From Muribaculaceae bacterium (GTDB taxonomy: Bacteria; Bacteroidota; Bacteroidia; Bacteroidales; Muribaculaceae): DNA of 46,840 nucleotides. Each line of letters starts with the position of its first letter. Position 1 is the stretch's first letter. Below the pieces are notes generated by a model. The model saw only the letters and a program-made list of their open reading frames with translations. It was not told the origin of the DNA and made no database searches. Shown piece by piece: positions 1-6,992 of this stretch. The position numbers and the translations under genes are program-made. The stretch lies in assembly GCA_011959405.1 (NCBI GenBank), contig BLLX01000007.1:1-46840 (forward strand), written 5' to 3'.

Positions 1-63
1 GTCTCTCTTCTTCTTTTTTGCATATCAGTCACTCTGTCAAAAATATCGGATCTCGTCTGATCA
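1..63 (+). pseudogene. 5' fragment of IS-disrupted GNAT acetyltransferase gene
   Basis: In the frame of the downstream acetyltransferase this stretch is open and ends NIGSRLI. Removing the IS and one target copy joins it to MRHWSPGDADALYKY, giving SRLIMRHWSPGDAD, the usual opening strand of RimJ/RimL-like acetyltransferases. The true start codon lies further left, in or beyond the window edge. Confidence 0.7.
57..63 (+). repeat. Target-site duplication, left copy
   Basis: CTGATCA precedes the IS end and recurs at 1494-1500. The eighth base differs (C at 64, T at 1501), so the duplication is 7 bases, or 8 with one change. TGATCA is palindromic, which makes the terminal repeat look longer than it is. 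Confidence 0.8.
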
Positions 64-64
64 C

Positions 65-82
65 GGCGCATGGTAATAAACC
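65..82 (+). repeat. IS terminal inverted repeat, left
   Basis: GGCGCATGGTAATAAACC, an exact 18-base match to the reverse complement of 1476-1493. The similarity stops sharply on the inner side. Confidence 0.93.
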
Positions 83-86
83 GTTT

Positions 87-1079
87 TTAGGCATATATAT
101 TGCACAGGCGGAAGATGAAGAATTTAGTGTCGTTTACGCCGTGTAGCTTAGCTCTGAACGCTTTGATTTTTGAGTTTATTGATTCGGCGGATGCGTTTGT
201 GGAGCGGTTGTCGAAGAAGTTCAGTATTTCATCGGCATGTTCGTAGAAAGTTGCAGCAATTGTGTTGAAAGACTTGAAGCCTGAGTCTGCGACGCGATCG
301 TACCAGCGGGCGAGATTAAGCCGGGCACTGTCTTTGGATGAACGTTTGTTGAATATGACTCTGAGATTTTGTGACAGCCGGTATGCTTCCTTAAGGTCGG
401 AATACAGGCTGAACAGCATTTCGGTTCTCTGACGCTGTGAGGCTGTCCATTTTTCAGGAGACTTGAAAAGGGCGTAGCGTCCACGCGCCAACAGCTCTTT
501 TAGTGTATCGCCGTTTTCAAGTCGCTCGGGTTCATATCTGCATCATTCAAGTTTGGCCCTCTCGCGGGCATCGGTGTCGGAATTGATGGCGTCCCAGCGA
601 TGTTTGATGCGAATTTCCTGTACTGCGTCAAGCGCGAGTCTCTGGACGTGAAACCGGTCTATGACGCGTGATGCCCGAGGGAATGCCATGCGGCATATTT
701 TGTTCATGCTGTCCGACAGGTCAAGCGTTACCTCTGTCACCTTATTGCGTAATGCGCTCTTTATCTGACGCAAAGCGTGGATGACCGTGTCGGCGTCTGT
801 TCCAAGAACTATTGCCACGATGGCGTTTTTCCTGCCGTGGGCGTCCTTGTTGGTGACGATGGTATAAAGCTCTCCGCGGCTTAACGAGGTTTCGTCTATG
901 CTCAGGCGCGGGCCTATATTCTGCGGAAACACGCGCCATCGCTCCGCGTGAAGACCCTCGGTCGAGTCCTTCCATTGCCAATAGCCGCTCAGATGGTGCT
1001 TGTACTGACGCTCAAACAGATCTCCGTCTATATCAAAGAACCATTCAAGAGAGCGGCCCGTAATCGGGTATCTGTCCAA
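87..1079 (-). pseudogene. ISL3-like DDE transposase interrupted by an in-frame TGA
   Basis: One reading frame of about 330 codons runs from a TTG at 1079 to 87, broken only by TGA at 543-545. The upstream part has SIDETSLSRGELY (first catalytic Asp), LDLSDSMNKICR (second Asp) and the ISL3-like VIDRFHVQRLALDAV. After the TGA the same frame resumes at once and continues to ASAESINSKIKAFRAK, which carries the expected catalytic Glu. A CGA or CAA codon changed to TGA would explain the break. As it stands the product would lack the catalytic Glu, so transposase is made only by readthrough or not at all. An independent restart at a TTG near 491 would give a C-terminal fragment. There is no sign of selenocysteine recoding. 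Confidence 0.82.
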
Positions 1080-1428
1080 GCATATCTTTTAAAAAAGCCG
1101 CAAACTCTTTTGAGAAGCGGGTGCCTTCGGCTACTAAATCCCAGCGTCGGCTGACGCTCTTGCCGGTCTCAATCTCAACCCAGCGTCGACGCTTGATGTG
1201 GAACGACATCTTGCGCCCTCTTACCGGGTAGTCACGTACGATGCTTTCCTCGTAGAAACCATTCGGACGAAGTTCTCCGGATTTGTAACCCTCCACACCA
1301 TTATCACGTTCTTCCAATGTCACGTCAAGAGTCTCGGAAGTCTTTTCTACTTTGACAACCTCAAAATACTCTACCATTTCTTCCGGCAGAAGACACTCCG
1401 CCAACTCTATATATGGATTCTTTTCCAT
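1045..1428 (-). CDS. IS transposase N-terminal-region protein
   Basis: This first reading frame of the IS encodes about 127 residues if it starts at the ATG at 1428 (MEKNPYIEL). An in-frame ATG at 1488 lies within the terminal repeat. A Bacteroidota-type -7 box (TACCTTTG on the minus strand, about 1447-1454) lies between the two, which favours the inner start. The C-terminal half is basic (a KRRRW stretch) and fits a DNA-binding region for the terminal repeats. It overlaps the main transposase frame by 35 bases in a different register (+1), so the two may be joined by frameshifting or translated separately by coupling. It resembles the N-terminal-region protein annotated with ISAon1-type transposases. 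No enzymatic motif is visible. Confidence 0.75.
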   Translation of the reverse strand: MEKNPYIELAECLLPEEMVEYFEVVKVEKTSETLDVTLEERDNGVEGYKSGELRPNGFYEESIVRDYPVRGRKMSFHIKRRRWVEIETGKSVSRRWDLVAEGTRFSKEFAAFLKDMLGQIPDYGPLS

Positions 1429-1475
1429 TGCAGTTTTACTTTCTGCAAAGGTACTACTTTTATTTTCATTACACA

Positions 1476-1493
1476 GGTTTATTACCATGCGCC
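1476..1493 (-). repeat. IS terminal inverted repeat, right
   Basis: Reverse complement of the left terminal repeat with no mismatch. The first ATG of the N-terminal-region frame (1488) lies inside this repeat. Confidence 0.93.
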
Positions 1494-1500
1494 CTGATCA
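1494..1500 (+). repeat. Target-site duplication, right copy
   Basis: CTGATCA directly follows the right terminal repeat and matches 57-63. It encodes Leu-Ile plus the first base of the next codon in the interrupted acetyltransferase frame. Confidence 0.8.
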
Positions 1501-1976
1501 TGCGTCATTGGAGTCCCGGTGATGCCGATGCGTTATATAAATATGCGTCGGATGAAAGAGTCAGTGAGATGGCATTGTGGCCCTGTCATTCATCGGTGGA
1601 GATGAGTCGCGATGTTATTAAGACTGTTTTTATGCCCAACCCTCATTCATTCGCAATGGTTCTGAAGGACACCGGTGAGCCGATAGGCAGCATAGGCCTT
1701 GTGCCGGAAGGAGCAGAACATTATCCACTGATGGAATCGGAGCAGGAAGCCGGTTACTGGATCGGGCGTCCTTATTGGAATCAAGGTCTGACAACGGAAG
1801 CTCTTGACGGGTTGATCGGCTATTGTCGTGATGCGGTCAATCTCGAATCTCTTCTGATCACTACGGATCGGAGAAACATTGGCTCCCAACGTGTGGCTGA
1901 AAAATGCGGATTTCAGTTTGTCGGGGATTATGTATATGAGGGGATTCATAGCAGAGCATACCGTCTGTACCTGTAA
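1494..1976 (+). pseudogene. RimJ/RimL-like GNAT acetyltransferase, 5' end cut off by IS
   Basis: About 160 residues of a GNAT-fold N-acetyltransferase, an enzyme class that moves an acetyl group from acetyl-CoA to an amine (protein N-terminus, antibiotic or small molecule). Recognisable segments are RHWSPGDADALYKYASDERV at the N-terminus, the acetyl-CoA-binding strand and loop EAGYWIGRPYWNQGLTTEAL, and TTDRRNIGSQRVAEKCGFQFVG. An ATG at 1500-1502, formed at the junction, could start a protein lacking the first beta strand. An open frame also runs in from inside the IS at 1413. Loss of the first strand probably impairs folding, so I class it as disrupted. The substrate cannot be read from the sequence. 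Confidence 0.78.
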
Positions 1977-2292
1977 GTAGCAAACCGGGGCGCATCGGGC
2001 AAGATGGTGTGGAGACTAGGTGACGTTCGGTCTTGGAAGTCTTGCGGATTTTCGGTATGGAATCGAGGGCGAGACGTGGTTAATATGCGCTGTTGTCAGG
2101 GGTAGAGAGAGATTATAGACCGATATAGGTGGGTATGCGCAATGTTGTGTGGTGGAAAAGTGGTGGATTTTGTGGATATGGCGGGAATTTTTGCTAATTT
2201 TGCTTCGGTATGCGGCCTTGAGCGCGGAGTCGCTGGAGAGGGCGTCGTGCCGGAGTTTATATGTTTTATGTGAAAAAATAAATTGCAGAATT
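1977..2292. other. Intergenic stretch of 316 bases
   Basis: No gene or strong hairpin is seen here. The only feature I can support is the promoter for the peroxidase gene at 2168-2202. Confidence 0.6.
2168..2202 (+). promoter_or_regulatory. Bacteroidota-type promoter for bcp
   Basis: TTTTG at 2168-2172 and TAATTTTG at 2195-2202 are separated by 22 bases, fitting the -33/-7 pattern of the primary sigma factor of this phylum. A leader of about 85 bases to the bcp ATG follows. Confidence 0.55.
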
Positions 2293-2754
2293 ATGAATGT
2301 AGGAGATTTGATTCCGGATTATCTGGGTGTGGATGTGGATGGAAAGGAAGTGATGGCGTCTGATTTTGCCGGAGTGCCGTTGGTGATATATTTTTATCCT
2401 AAGGATAATACGCCGGGGTGTACGGCCGAGGCGTGTTCGTTGCGTGATTATAACGGCGAACTGGAGTCGATGAGATATAAGGTGATCGGTATCAGCAAGG
2501 ATTCAGCGGCCAGTCATGTGAAGTTTGCCGGGAAGTATGAGTTGCCGTTTGTGTTGTTGAGCGATAAGGATACGGTAGTTAACCAGGCGTTTGGCGTGTG
2601 GCAGAAAAAGAAGATGGCCGGCCGTGAGTATATGGGAACGGTGCGTACGACGTTTGTGACCGATGCGGAGCACAGGATCTGTCGAGTGCTGACTAAGGTG
2701 GATACGAAGAATGCCGGCCGGCAGCTGCTGGATCTGCTGGAGTCAGCGAAGTAG
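2293..2754 (+). CDS. bcp: Thioredoxin-dependent thiol peroxidase (Bcp/PrxQ)
   Basis: This 153-residue atypical 2-Cys peroxiredoxin should reduce H2O2 and organic hydroperoxides in the cytoplasm using thioredoxin. The start at 2293 (MNVGDLIPDYLGVDVDGKEV) matches the family N-terminus; the same frame is open upstream but unrelated in sequence. The peroxidatic Cys43 is in NTPGCTAEACSLRD, with the resolving Cys48 five residues on, the PrxQ alpha arrangement. The length is normal. It has its own promoter. Its last 12 bases overlap the end of the convergent YgbA-like gene. The pairing of a peroxide detoxifier with a nitrosative-stress-linked family may be chance. Confidence 0.96.
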   Translation: MNVGDLIPDYLGVDVDGKEVMASDFAGVPLVIYFYPKDNTPGCTAEACSLRDYNGELESMRYKVIGISKDSAASHVKFAGKYELPFVLLSDKDTVVNQAFGVWQKKKMAGREYMGTVRTTFVTDAEHRICRVLTKVDTKNAGRQLLDLLESAK

Positions 2755-3039
2755 GTGGCGGAGGGCTTCTACGGGGTTGATAAGGAGCATGCGCGGGGCT
2801 GAGTAGCGCATGACTTTGCGGATCTGTTCTCTCATGGACGGGGAGTAGCAGTGGACGGAGCACTTCCGGCATGAGGTCTTGTGGTCTGCGAAGCGGCAGT
2901 GACGGAGTCGTGACTGTGAGTAGGCAAGCAGTGCGGAGCACTGTGGGCAGAGGGTGTGGTCCGGGGTGTTGTGCTTGCGGCGGCAGTAGTAGGAGATCAT
3001 TGTCGAGACAATGCGCTGTTCGTTGTCGATTCTGGACAT
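2743..3039 (-). CDS. ygbA: YgbA-family (nitrous oxide-stimulated promoter) cysteine-rich protein
   Basis: A 98-residue protein that closely follows E. coli YgbA: an early YYCRRKH, then LCPQCSALLAYSQSRLRHCRF, SCRKCSVHCYSP, and the C-terminal RKVMRYSAPRMLL and EALRHLL. Seven cysteines in these CxxC and CxxxC spacings suggest metal or Fe-S binding. In enterobacteria ygbA is part of the NO-responsive NsrR regulon; its activity is poorly defined, so only a link to nitrosative stress can be suggested. A minus-strand promoter lies at 3107-3138. It overlaps the end of bcp by 12 bases and is divergent from the PorW-like gene. Confidence 0.9.
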   Translation of the reverse strand: MSRIDNEQRIVSTMISYYCRRKHNTPDHTLCPQCSALLAYSQSRLRHCRFADHKTSCRKCSVHCYSPSMREQIRKVMRYSAPRMLLINPVEALRHLLR

Positions 3040-3106
3040 TATGGCTTATGAGAGCGGATTGGGATGCAGAGCAGGCAATCTTGTCAAAGATTAGGGAGAT
3101 TGTATG

Positions 3107-3138
3107 CAAATATACGGCAAAAGCCGCAGTGGAGCAAA
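3107..3138 (-). promoter_or_regulatory. Bacteroidota-type promoter for the YgbA-like gene
   Basis: On the minus strand TTTG (3138-3135), 20 bases, then TATATTTG (3114-3107). The leader to the ATG at 3039 is about 60 bases. No equally good promoter was found for the divergent plus-strand gene. Confidence 0.6.
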
Positions 3139-3224
3139 GATGTGGGATTATATTTCGAAAGATCATGAATGAAATGGGGCGGAATGCAATATGCCGGGAG
3201 GTGTGTGCGTTATTTATGTGCCGG

Positions 3225-6083
3225 ATGATTGAGATAAGACGTTATATACATGTGTTGGTTGCCGTGGCCGTGGTGGCGGTCATGGCCATGACTTCGTGTT
3301 CGCCGAAGAAAAATACGGCGGCTTCTCGGAAGTATCAGGCGTTTGTGACTCGTTATAATGTTTATTTCAACGGGGATGAGCATTATAAGGAGACATTGAA
3401 GGAGATGGAAGGGAAGTATGAGGACGATTACACCGCTCTGCTGTTCACTCATCCGGCGCAGGCAAAGGGAAATCAGAAGGCTCCGCAGCCGAGCGGCAGT
3501 TTTGACCGTTCGATAGAGAAGGCCCAGAAGGCGATACAGCTGCATTCGATAAAGAAGCGGCCGAAGCGTAAGGGCGGGCGGAGCAGTGCGGAGCAGAAGG
3601 CGTGGATGAAGCGTGAGGAGTATAATCCGTTTCTGCATAATGCGTGGATGATGATGGGCCGAAGCCAGTATATGAACGGTGATTTTGCTGGTGCGGCGGC
3701 TACGTTTTATTATATATCGCGACATTTCTGGTGGTTGCCGGCCACGGTGACCGAGGCGCAGTTGTGGCAGGCGCGGAGCTATGTGGCGTTTGACTGGGTG
3801 AATGAAGCCGAGTCGTTGCTGGGGCGCGTGAAGGAGGAGCAGCTGACGACGAAGAAACTGAAGGAGCTGCGTGATCTTGTGGCCGCCGACGTTTATGTGC
3901 GCCGGCGGGATTATGCTGCGGCGATACCGTATCTTCAGCGTGCTGTAGGGAGCGCTTCGGGAGCGCAGAAGGTCAGGCTGAATTTTCTGCTTGGCCAGTG
4001 TCTGGCGTCGGACGGGCGCGGGGCGGAAGCCTACAAGGCTTTTGCTGATGCCGGGTCGTCGGGCGCGGCGAGCTACCGGACCAAGCTGAATGCGCGGATA
4101 AAGCAGAGCGAGGTGTTTGTCGGCGAGGATATAGGCAAGGAGGTGGCTTCGCTGAGACGGATGACGCGTTACGGGCGTAATTCGGAGTATCTTGACCAGA
4201 TTTATTATGCGATAGGCAATCTGTATCTGAGCCGCGGGGATACGGCCCGTGCGGTTGAGAATTATATAACGGCGTCGGAGAAGTCGACGCGTAACGGCAT
4301 AGAGAAGGCGATCAACGACATTACGCTGGGGCAGGTTTATTTTGCGCAGGGAAAGTATGATCTGGCTCAGCCGCGGTTCAGCGAGTCGGTGTCGAAGCTG
4401 CCGGAGGATTATCCGGATTATGCGGTGTTGAAGCGTCGGTCGGATGTGCTCGACGAGTTGTCGGTGTATGCCCAGAATGTGGTGTTGCAGGATTCGCTGC
4501 TGCGGCTTTCGGAGATGACCGAGGAGGAGCAGCTGGCTGTGATCAACAGGATAATAGACGAGTTGAAGAAGAAAGAGAAGGAGGAGGCCGAAGCTGCCGC
4601 GAGGGCTGAATTCGAGGCCAATCAGCCGGGTGAGACCGCGGGTGGCGGCGGGGCGAATGCTCCGACGTCGTTTGTGATCAACACGGATGATTCGTGGTAT
4701 TTTTATAATTCGGCCACACTGGCTTCGGGTCGTACGGAGTTTCAGCGCCGGTGGGGATCGCGTAAGCTGGAGGATGACTGGCGCCGCAGGAACAAGTCGT
4801 CGTTTTCGTTTTCGGATTTTGAGTCCGGTGAGGATGGCGAGGAGTCTGACATGGCGGCATCGGACGGTGACGGCTCGGGTGAGGATGGCTCGGAGATGAC
4901 GGATGAGGAGAAGGAAGCCGCGGAGCGTGCCGCCGATCCGCATTATCCGGAGTATTATCTGGCGCAGATTCCCAAGACGGAGCAGGATAAGCTCACTGCC
5001 AATGATGTGATTCAGGAGGGATTGTACTCAATGGGGTCGATTCTCAAGGACAAGCTGGAGGATTTCGGCGCGGCGCGTTCGGAGTGGGACCGGCTGCTCG
5101 GGCGGTATCCGGACAATATTTACAGGCTTGATGTGTACTATAACCTGTATATCATGTATATGCGTCAGGGCAAGACGGCCGAGGCCGAGCATTGGCGCTC
5201 GATGATCCTGAGTGATTTTGCTGATTCGAAATACGGTGTGGCGTTGCAGGATCCGGATTATATAGAGAATCTGAAGCGTATGCCGGCGGAGCAGCAGCGC
5301 ATGTATGACGCGGCCTACGGCGCTTATATGGAAAATGATAATGACGCGGTGCACGGTGCTTATCAGGAGATGATGCGGCGGTATCCGCTGAGTGATATAA
5401 TGCCGAAATTCATGTTTCTGCATGCTTTGGCTTATGTGACCGAGTCGAAGCCCGAAGAGTTCAACCATACGTTGCGCGAGTTGCTTGAGCGTTATCCTGA
5501 CACTGATGTGACTCCGCTTGCGTCGGCATGGCTCAAGGGGATGGCCCAGGGGCGGAAGTTGCAGGAGGGCATGGCAAACCATCGCGGCATGATATGGGAT
5601 ATAAGGCTGTCGAATGACTCGACGGCCGGAGCGGCGGATTCGCTTTCAGTGGCGGAGTTTGATTTTGATCCCGAGCAGCCGCAGCTGTTGGTGTTGGTGT
5701 ATCCGACGGATACTGTGAGCGCCAATGAGTTGCTGTTTCAGGTGGCGCGTCATAATTTCCATTCGTTTGTGGTGAAGGATTTTGATCTGGAGCAGATGAA
5801 TTTCGGGCGTCTGGGCATGCTCCTTGTGAAAGGTTTTGAGAATGAGCGGGAGGTGGCCCATTATCGTTCGGTGATGGGTGCGTCGACTGTGTTCACGTTG
5901 CCCAGGGAGGTTACTCCGGTGACTATCTCGGTGAAGAATTTCAATATGTTGATTTCGCAGGGACGCACGCTTGAGGAGTATTTGCGTGCGGCGTCGGATG
6001 AGTCGGTGGGCAGAACGGAGGACAGCGTGCTGGCGCCGCAGGCAGGCGTCACGGAGTCAGAGGATGCGGCCGACGGGGAATGA
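3225..6083 (+). CDS. porW: PorW/SprE-like TPR lipoprotein (type IX secretion accessory)
   Basis: A 952-residue exported lipoprotein. From the ATG at 3225 a basic N-terminus and hydrophobic core end in AMTSC, with Cys25 as lipidation site. The mature start (KKNTAASRKYQAFVTRYNVYFNG) and the internal block FVINTDDSWYFYNSATLASGRTEFQRRWG followed by RKLEDDWRRRN are hallmarks I associate with PorW/SprE. TPR-like helical repeats (SQYMNGDFAGAAATFYYI and others) occupy the first half, a Glu/Lys-rich coiled segment and an acidic Ser/Gly linker the middle, and more TPR-like helices the C-terminal part. In Flavobacterium and Porphyromonas this family is needed for type IX secretion and gliding. A second in-frame ATG lies 9 bases upstream. 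The 3' end overlaps the convergent peptidase gene by 27 bases. The specific name is a family-level inference. Confidence 0.75.
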   Translation: MIEIRRYIHVLVAVAVVAVMAMTSCSPKKNTAASRKYQAFVTRYNVYFNGDEHYKETLKEMEGKYEDDYTALLFTHPAQAKGNQKAPQPSGSFDRSIEKAQKAIQLHSIKKRPKRKGGRSSAEQKAWMKREEYNPFLHNAWMMMGRSQYMNGDFAGAAATFYYISRHFWWLPATVTEAQLWQARSYVAFDWVNEAESLLGRVKEEQLTTKKLKELRDLVAADVYVRRRDYAAAIPYLQRAVGSASGAQKVRLNFLLGQCLASDGRGAEAYKAFADAGSSGAASYRTKLNARIKQSEVFVGEDIGKEVASLRRMTRYGRNSEYLDQIYYAIGNLYLSRGDTARAVENYITASEKSTRNGIEKAINDITLGQVYFAQGKYDLAQPRFSESVSKLPEDYPDYAVLKRRSDVLDELSVYAQNVVLQDSLLRLSEMTEEEQLAVINRIIDELKKKEKEEAEAAARAEFEANQPGETAGGGGANAPTSFVINTDDSWYFYNSATLASGRTEFQRRWGSRKLEDDWRRRNKSSFSFSDFESGEDGEESDMAASDGDGSGEDGSEMTDEEKEAAERAADPHYPEYYLAQIPKTEQDKLTANDVIQEGLYSMGSILKDKLEDFGAARSEWDRLLGRYPDNIYRLDVYYNLYIMYMRQGKTAEAEHWRSMILSDFADSKYGVALQDPDYIENLKRMPAEQQRMYDAAYGAYMENDNDAVHGAYQEMMRRYPLSDIMPKFMFLHALAYVTESKPEEFNHTLRELLERYPDTDVTPLASAWLKGMAQGRKLQEGMANHRGMIWDIRLSNDSTAGAADSLSVAEFDFDPEQPQLLVLVYPTDTVSANELLFQVARHNFHSFVVKDFDLEQMNFGRLGMLLVKGFENEREVAHYRSVMGASTVFTLPREVTPVTISVKNFNMLISQGRTLEEYLRAASDESVGRTEDSVLAPQAGVTESEDAADGE

Positions 6084-6992
6084 TTTTCCTTCGGTGCGGC
6101 GCATGGTGATGATGTGGAGCGGAAGATAGAGGGGAGAGTCTTTGCGCAGGCTGTTGCGCCTTACCATTTGTGAAGCATGGATGTATTCGCCGTCGCGGTC
6201 GTAGATGGCTACGTGGGTGATGCGTTTTGTCTGCGGGTTGCCGAAAAATATGAGGTCGCCGGCGCGGAGTGAGTCTGTCGATGTGATTTCGGTGCCTTGT
6301 GTGGCCTGTTGCCAGGCGTCGCGCGGGAGGATGCGTCCTTGCGCGGCGTAGGCCATTCTGACGAGTCCGGAGCAGTCCATGCCTTTGCCCGACATTCCTC
6401 CCCAGAGGTAGACGACGCCGGTGAACCGTTCGGCGAAGCGCGGGAGGTCTTGCGGCCGGAACGGGGCCGATGACCATTGGCCGAGCATGGTGTAGGCTTT
6501 TTCGCGGGGAGTGATGCGGCGCCGGTCGGGTGTGAGCAGGGTGCCGTCGGGGAGTATCTGGAGAATACATCCGTTGACCAGGTCGGTGACGGGGTGTCCG
6601 GCCGAGTCCGTGGCCATGAATTCATGGGTGGCAGTGACGGCCACGCGCGGTGATTCACACCATCGGGCCATGGCGCTGTCGGAGAGGAATTGCAGAGAGT
6701 GGTCTATGATGTGGCCGGAGTATCCGTCGGGGGTGGTGACATGGCTCCATCCGCCGTCTTGACGAGTGATTTTCACGGGTGTGCCCATCAGGGCCTGGCT
6801 GACCTGTTCGGAGGAGTGGGAGGGCTGTGCTCTCATTGATGCCACAGATAGCCTGACGAGCCCCCATGAGTATGAGGGCCCGTCGGCAGTGTTGTTGAGC
6901 GGCGACTGTTGTTGAGCGGCGGTGGGAATAAAGGCCGCAGCAGTGGCCGCTAATGTCAGTATGATGGATTTATACCAGTGAGTTGATGACAT
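6057..6992 (-). CDS. NlpC/P60 cysteine peptidase with SH3-like domains, exported
   Basis: A 311-residue secreted peptidoglycan hydrolase, probably a gamma-D-glutamyl-L-diamino acid endopeptidase. The ATG at 6992 gives a signal peptide (WYKSIILTLAATAAAFIPTAAQ). Bacterial SH3-like segments span about residues 43-165 (SVASMRAQPSHSSEQVSQAL, GGWSHVTTPDGYSGHI). The catalytic domain has Cys207 in GMDCSGLVRMAYAA, His260 in ITHVAIYDRDGEY and a third polar residue, His272, in YIHAS, the usual triad. The start lies 23 bases inside the end of glmM, so translation should be coupled to the operon. It probably recycles peptides from the cell wall; substrate preference is not readable. Confidence 0.93.
   Translation of the reverse strand: MSSTHWYKSIILTLAATAAAFIPTAAQQQSPLNNTADGPSYSWGLVRLSVASMRAQPSHSSEQVSQALMGTPVKITRQDGGWSHVTTPDGYSGHIIDHSLQFLSDSAMARWCESPRVAVTATHEFMATDSAGHPVTDLVNGCILQILPDGTLLTPDRRRITPREKAYTMLGQWSSAPFRPQDLPRFAERFTGVVYLWGGMSGKGMDCSGLVRMAYAAQGRILPRDAWQQATQGTEITSTDSLRAGDLIFFGNPQTKRITHVAIYDRDGEYIHASQMVRRNSLRKDSPLYLPLHIITMRRTEGKSFPVGRIL

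Larger units (their letters stand above)
65..1493 (-). mobile_element. ISAon1/ISL3-like insertion sequence, about 1.43 kb
   Basis: The element is bounded by a perfect 18-base inverted repeat (GGCGCATGGTAATAAACC) at 65-82 and 1476-1493, flanked on both sides by the direct repeat CTGATCA. It holds two minus-strand reading frames: a short N-terminal-region protein and a DDE transposase. The layout matches the two-frame ISAon1-type transposases common in Bacteroidota, and the DDE part resembles the ISL3 family. The target is a GNAT acetyltransferase gene whose halves lie on both sides. Termini and target duplication are intact, so the insertion looks fairly recent, but the transposase frame has an internal TGA, so this copy may not move by itself. 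The family name comes from memory of motif style, not a search. Confidence 0.88.

Noticed and set aside
543-545. TGA as selenocysteine codon in the transposase
   Set aside because: No stem of SECIS type recognised after it, and transposases of this type do not use selenocysteine; simple nonsense change is enough.
3210-4943. Long minus-strand open frame (577 codons) opposite the TPR lipoprotein gene
   Set aside because: Leu/Arg/Ile-rich translation with no family signal, fully inside a recognised plus-strand gene; an antisense artefact of GC-rich codons.
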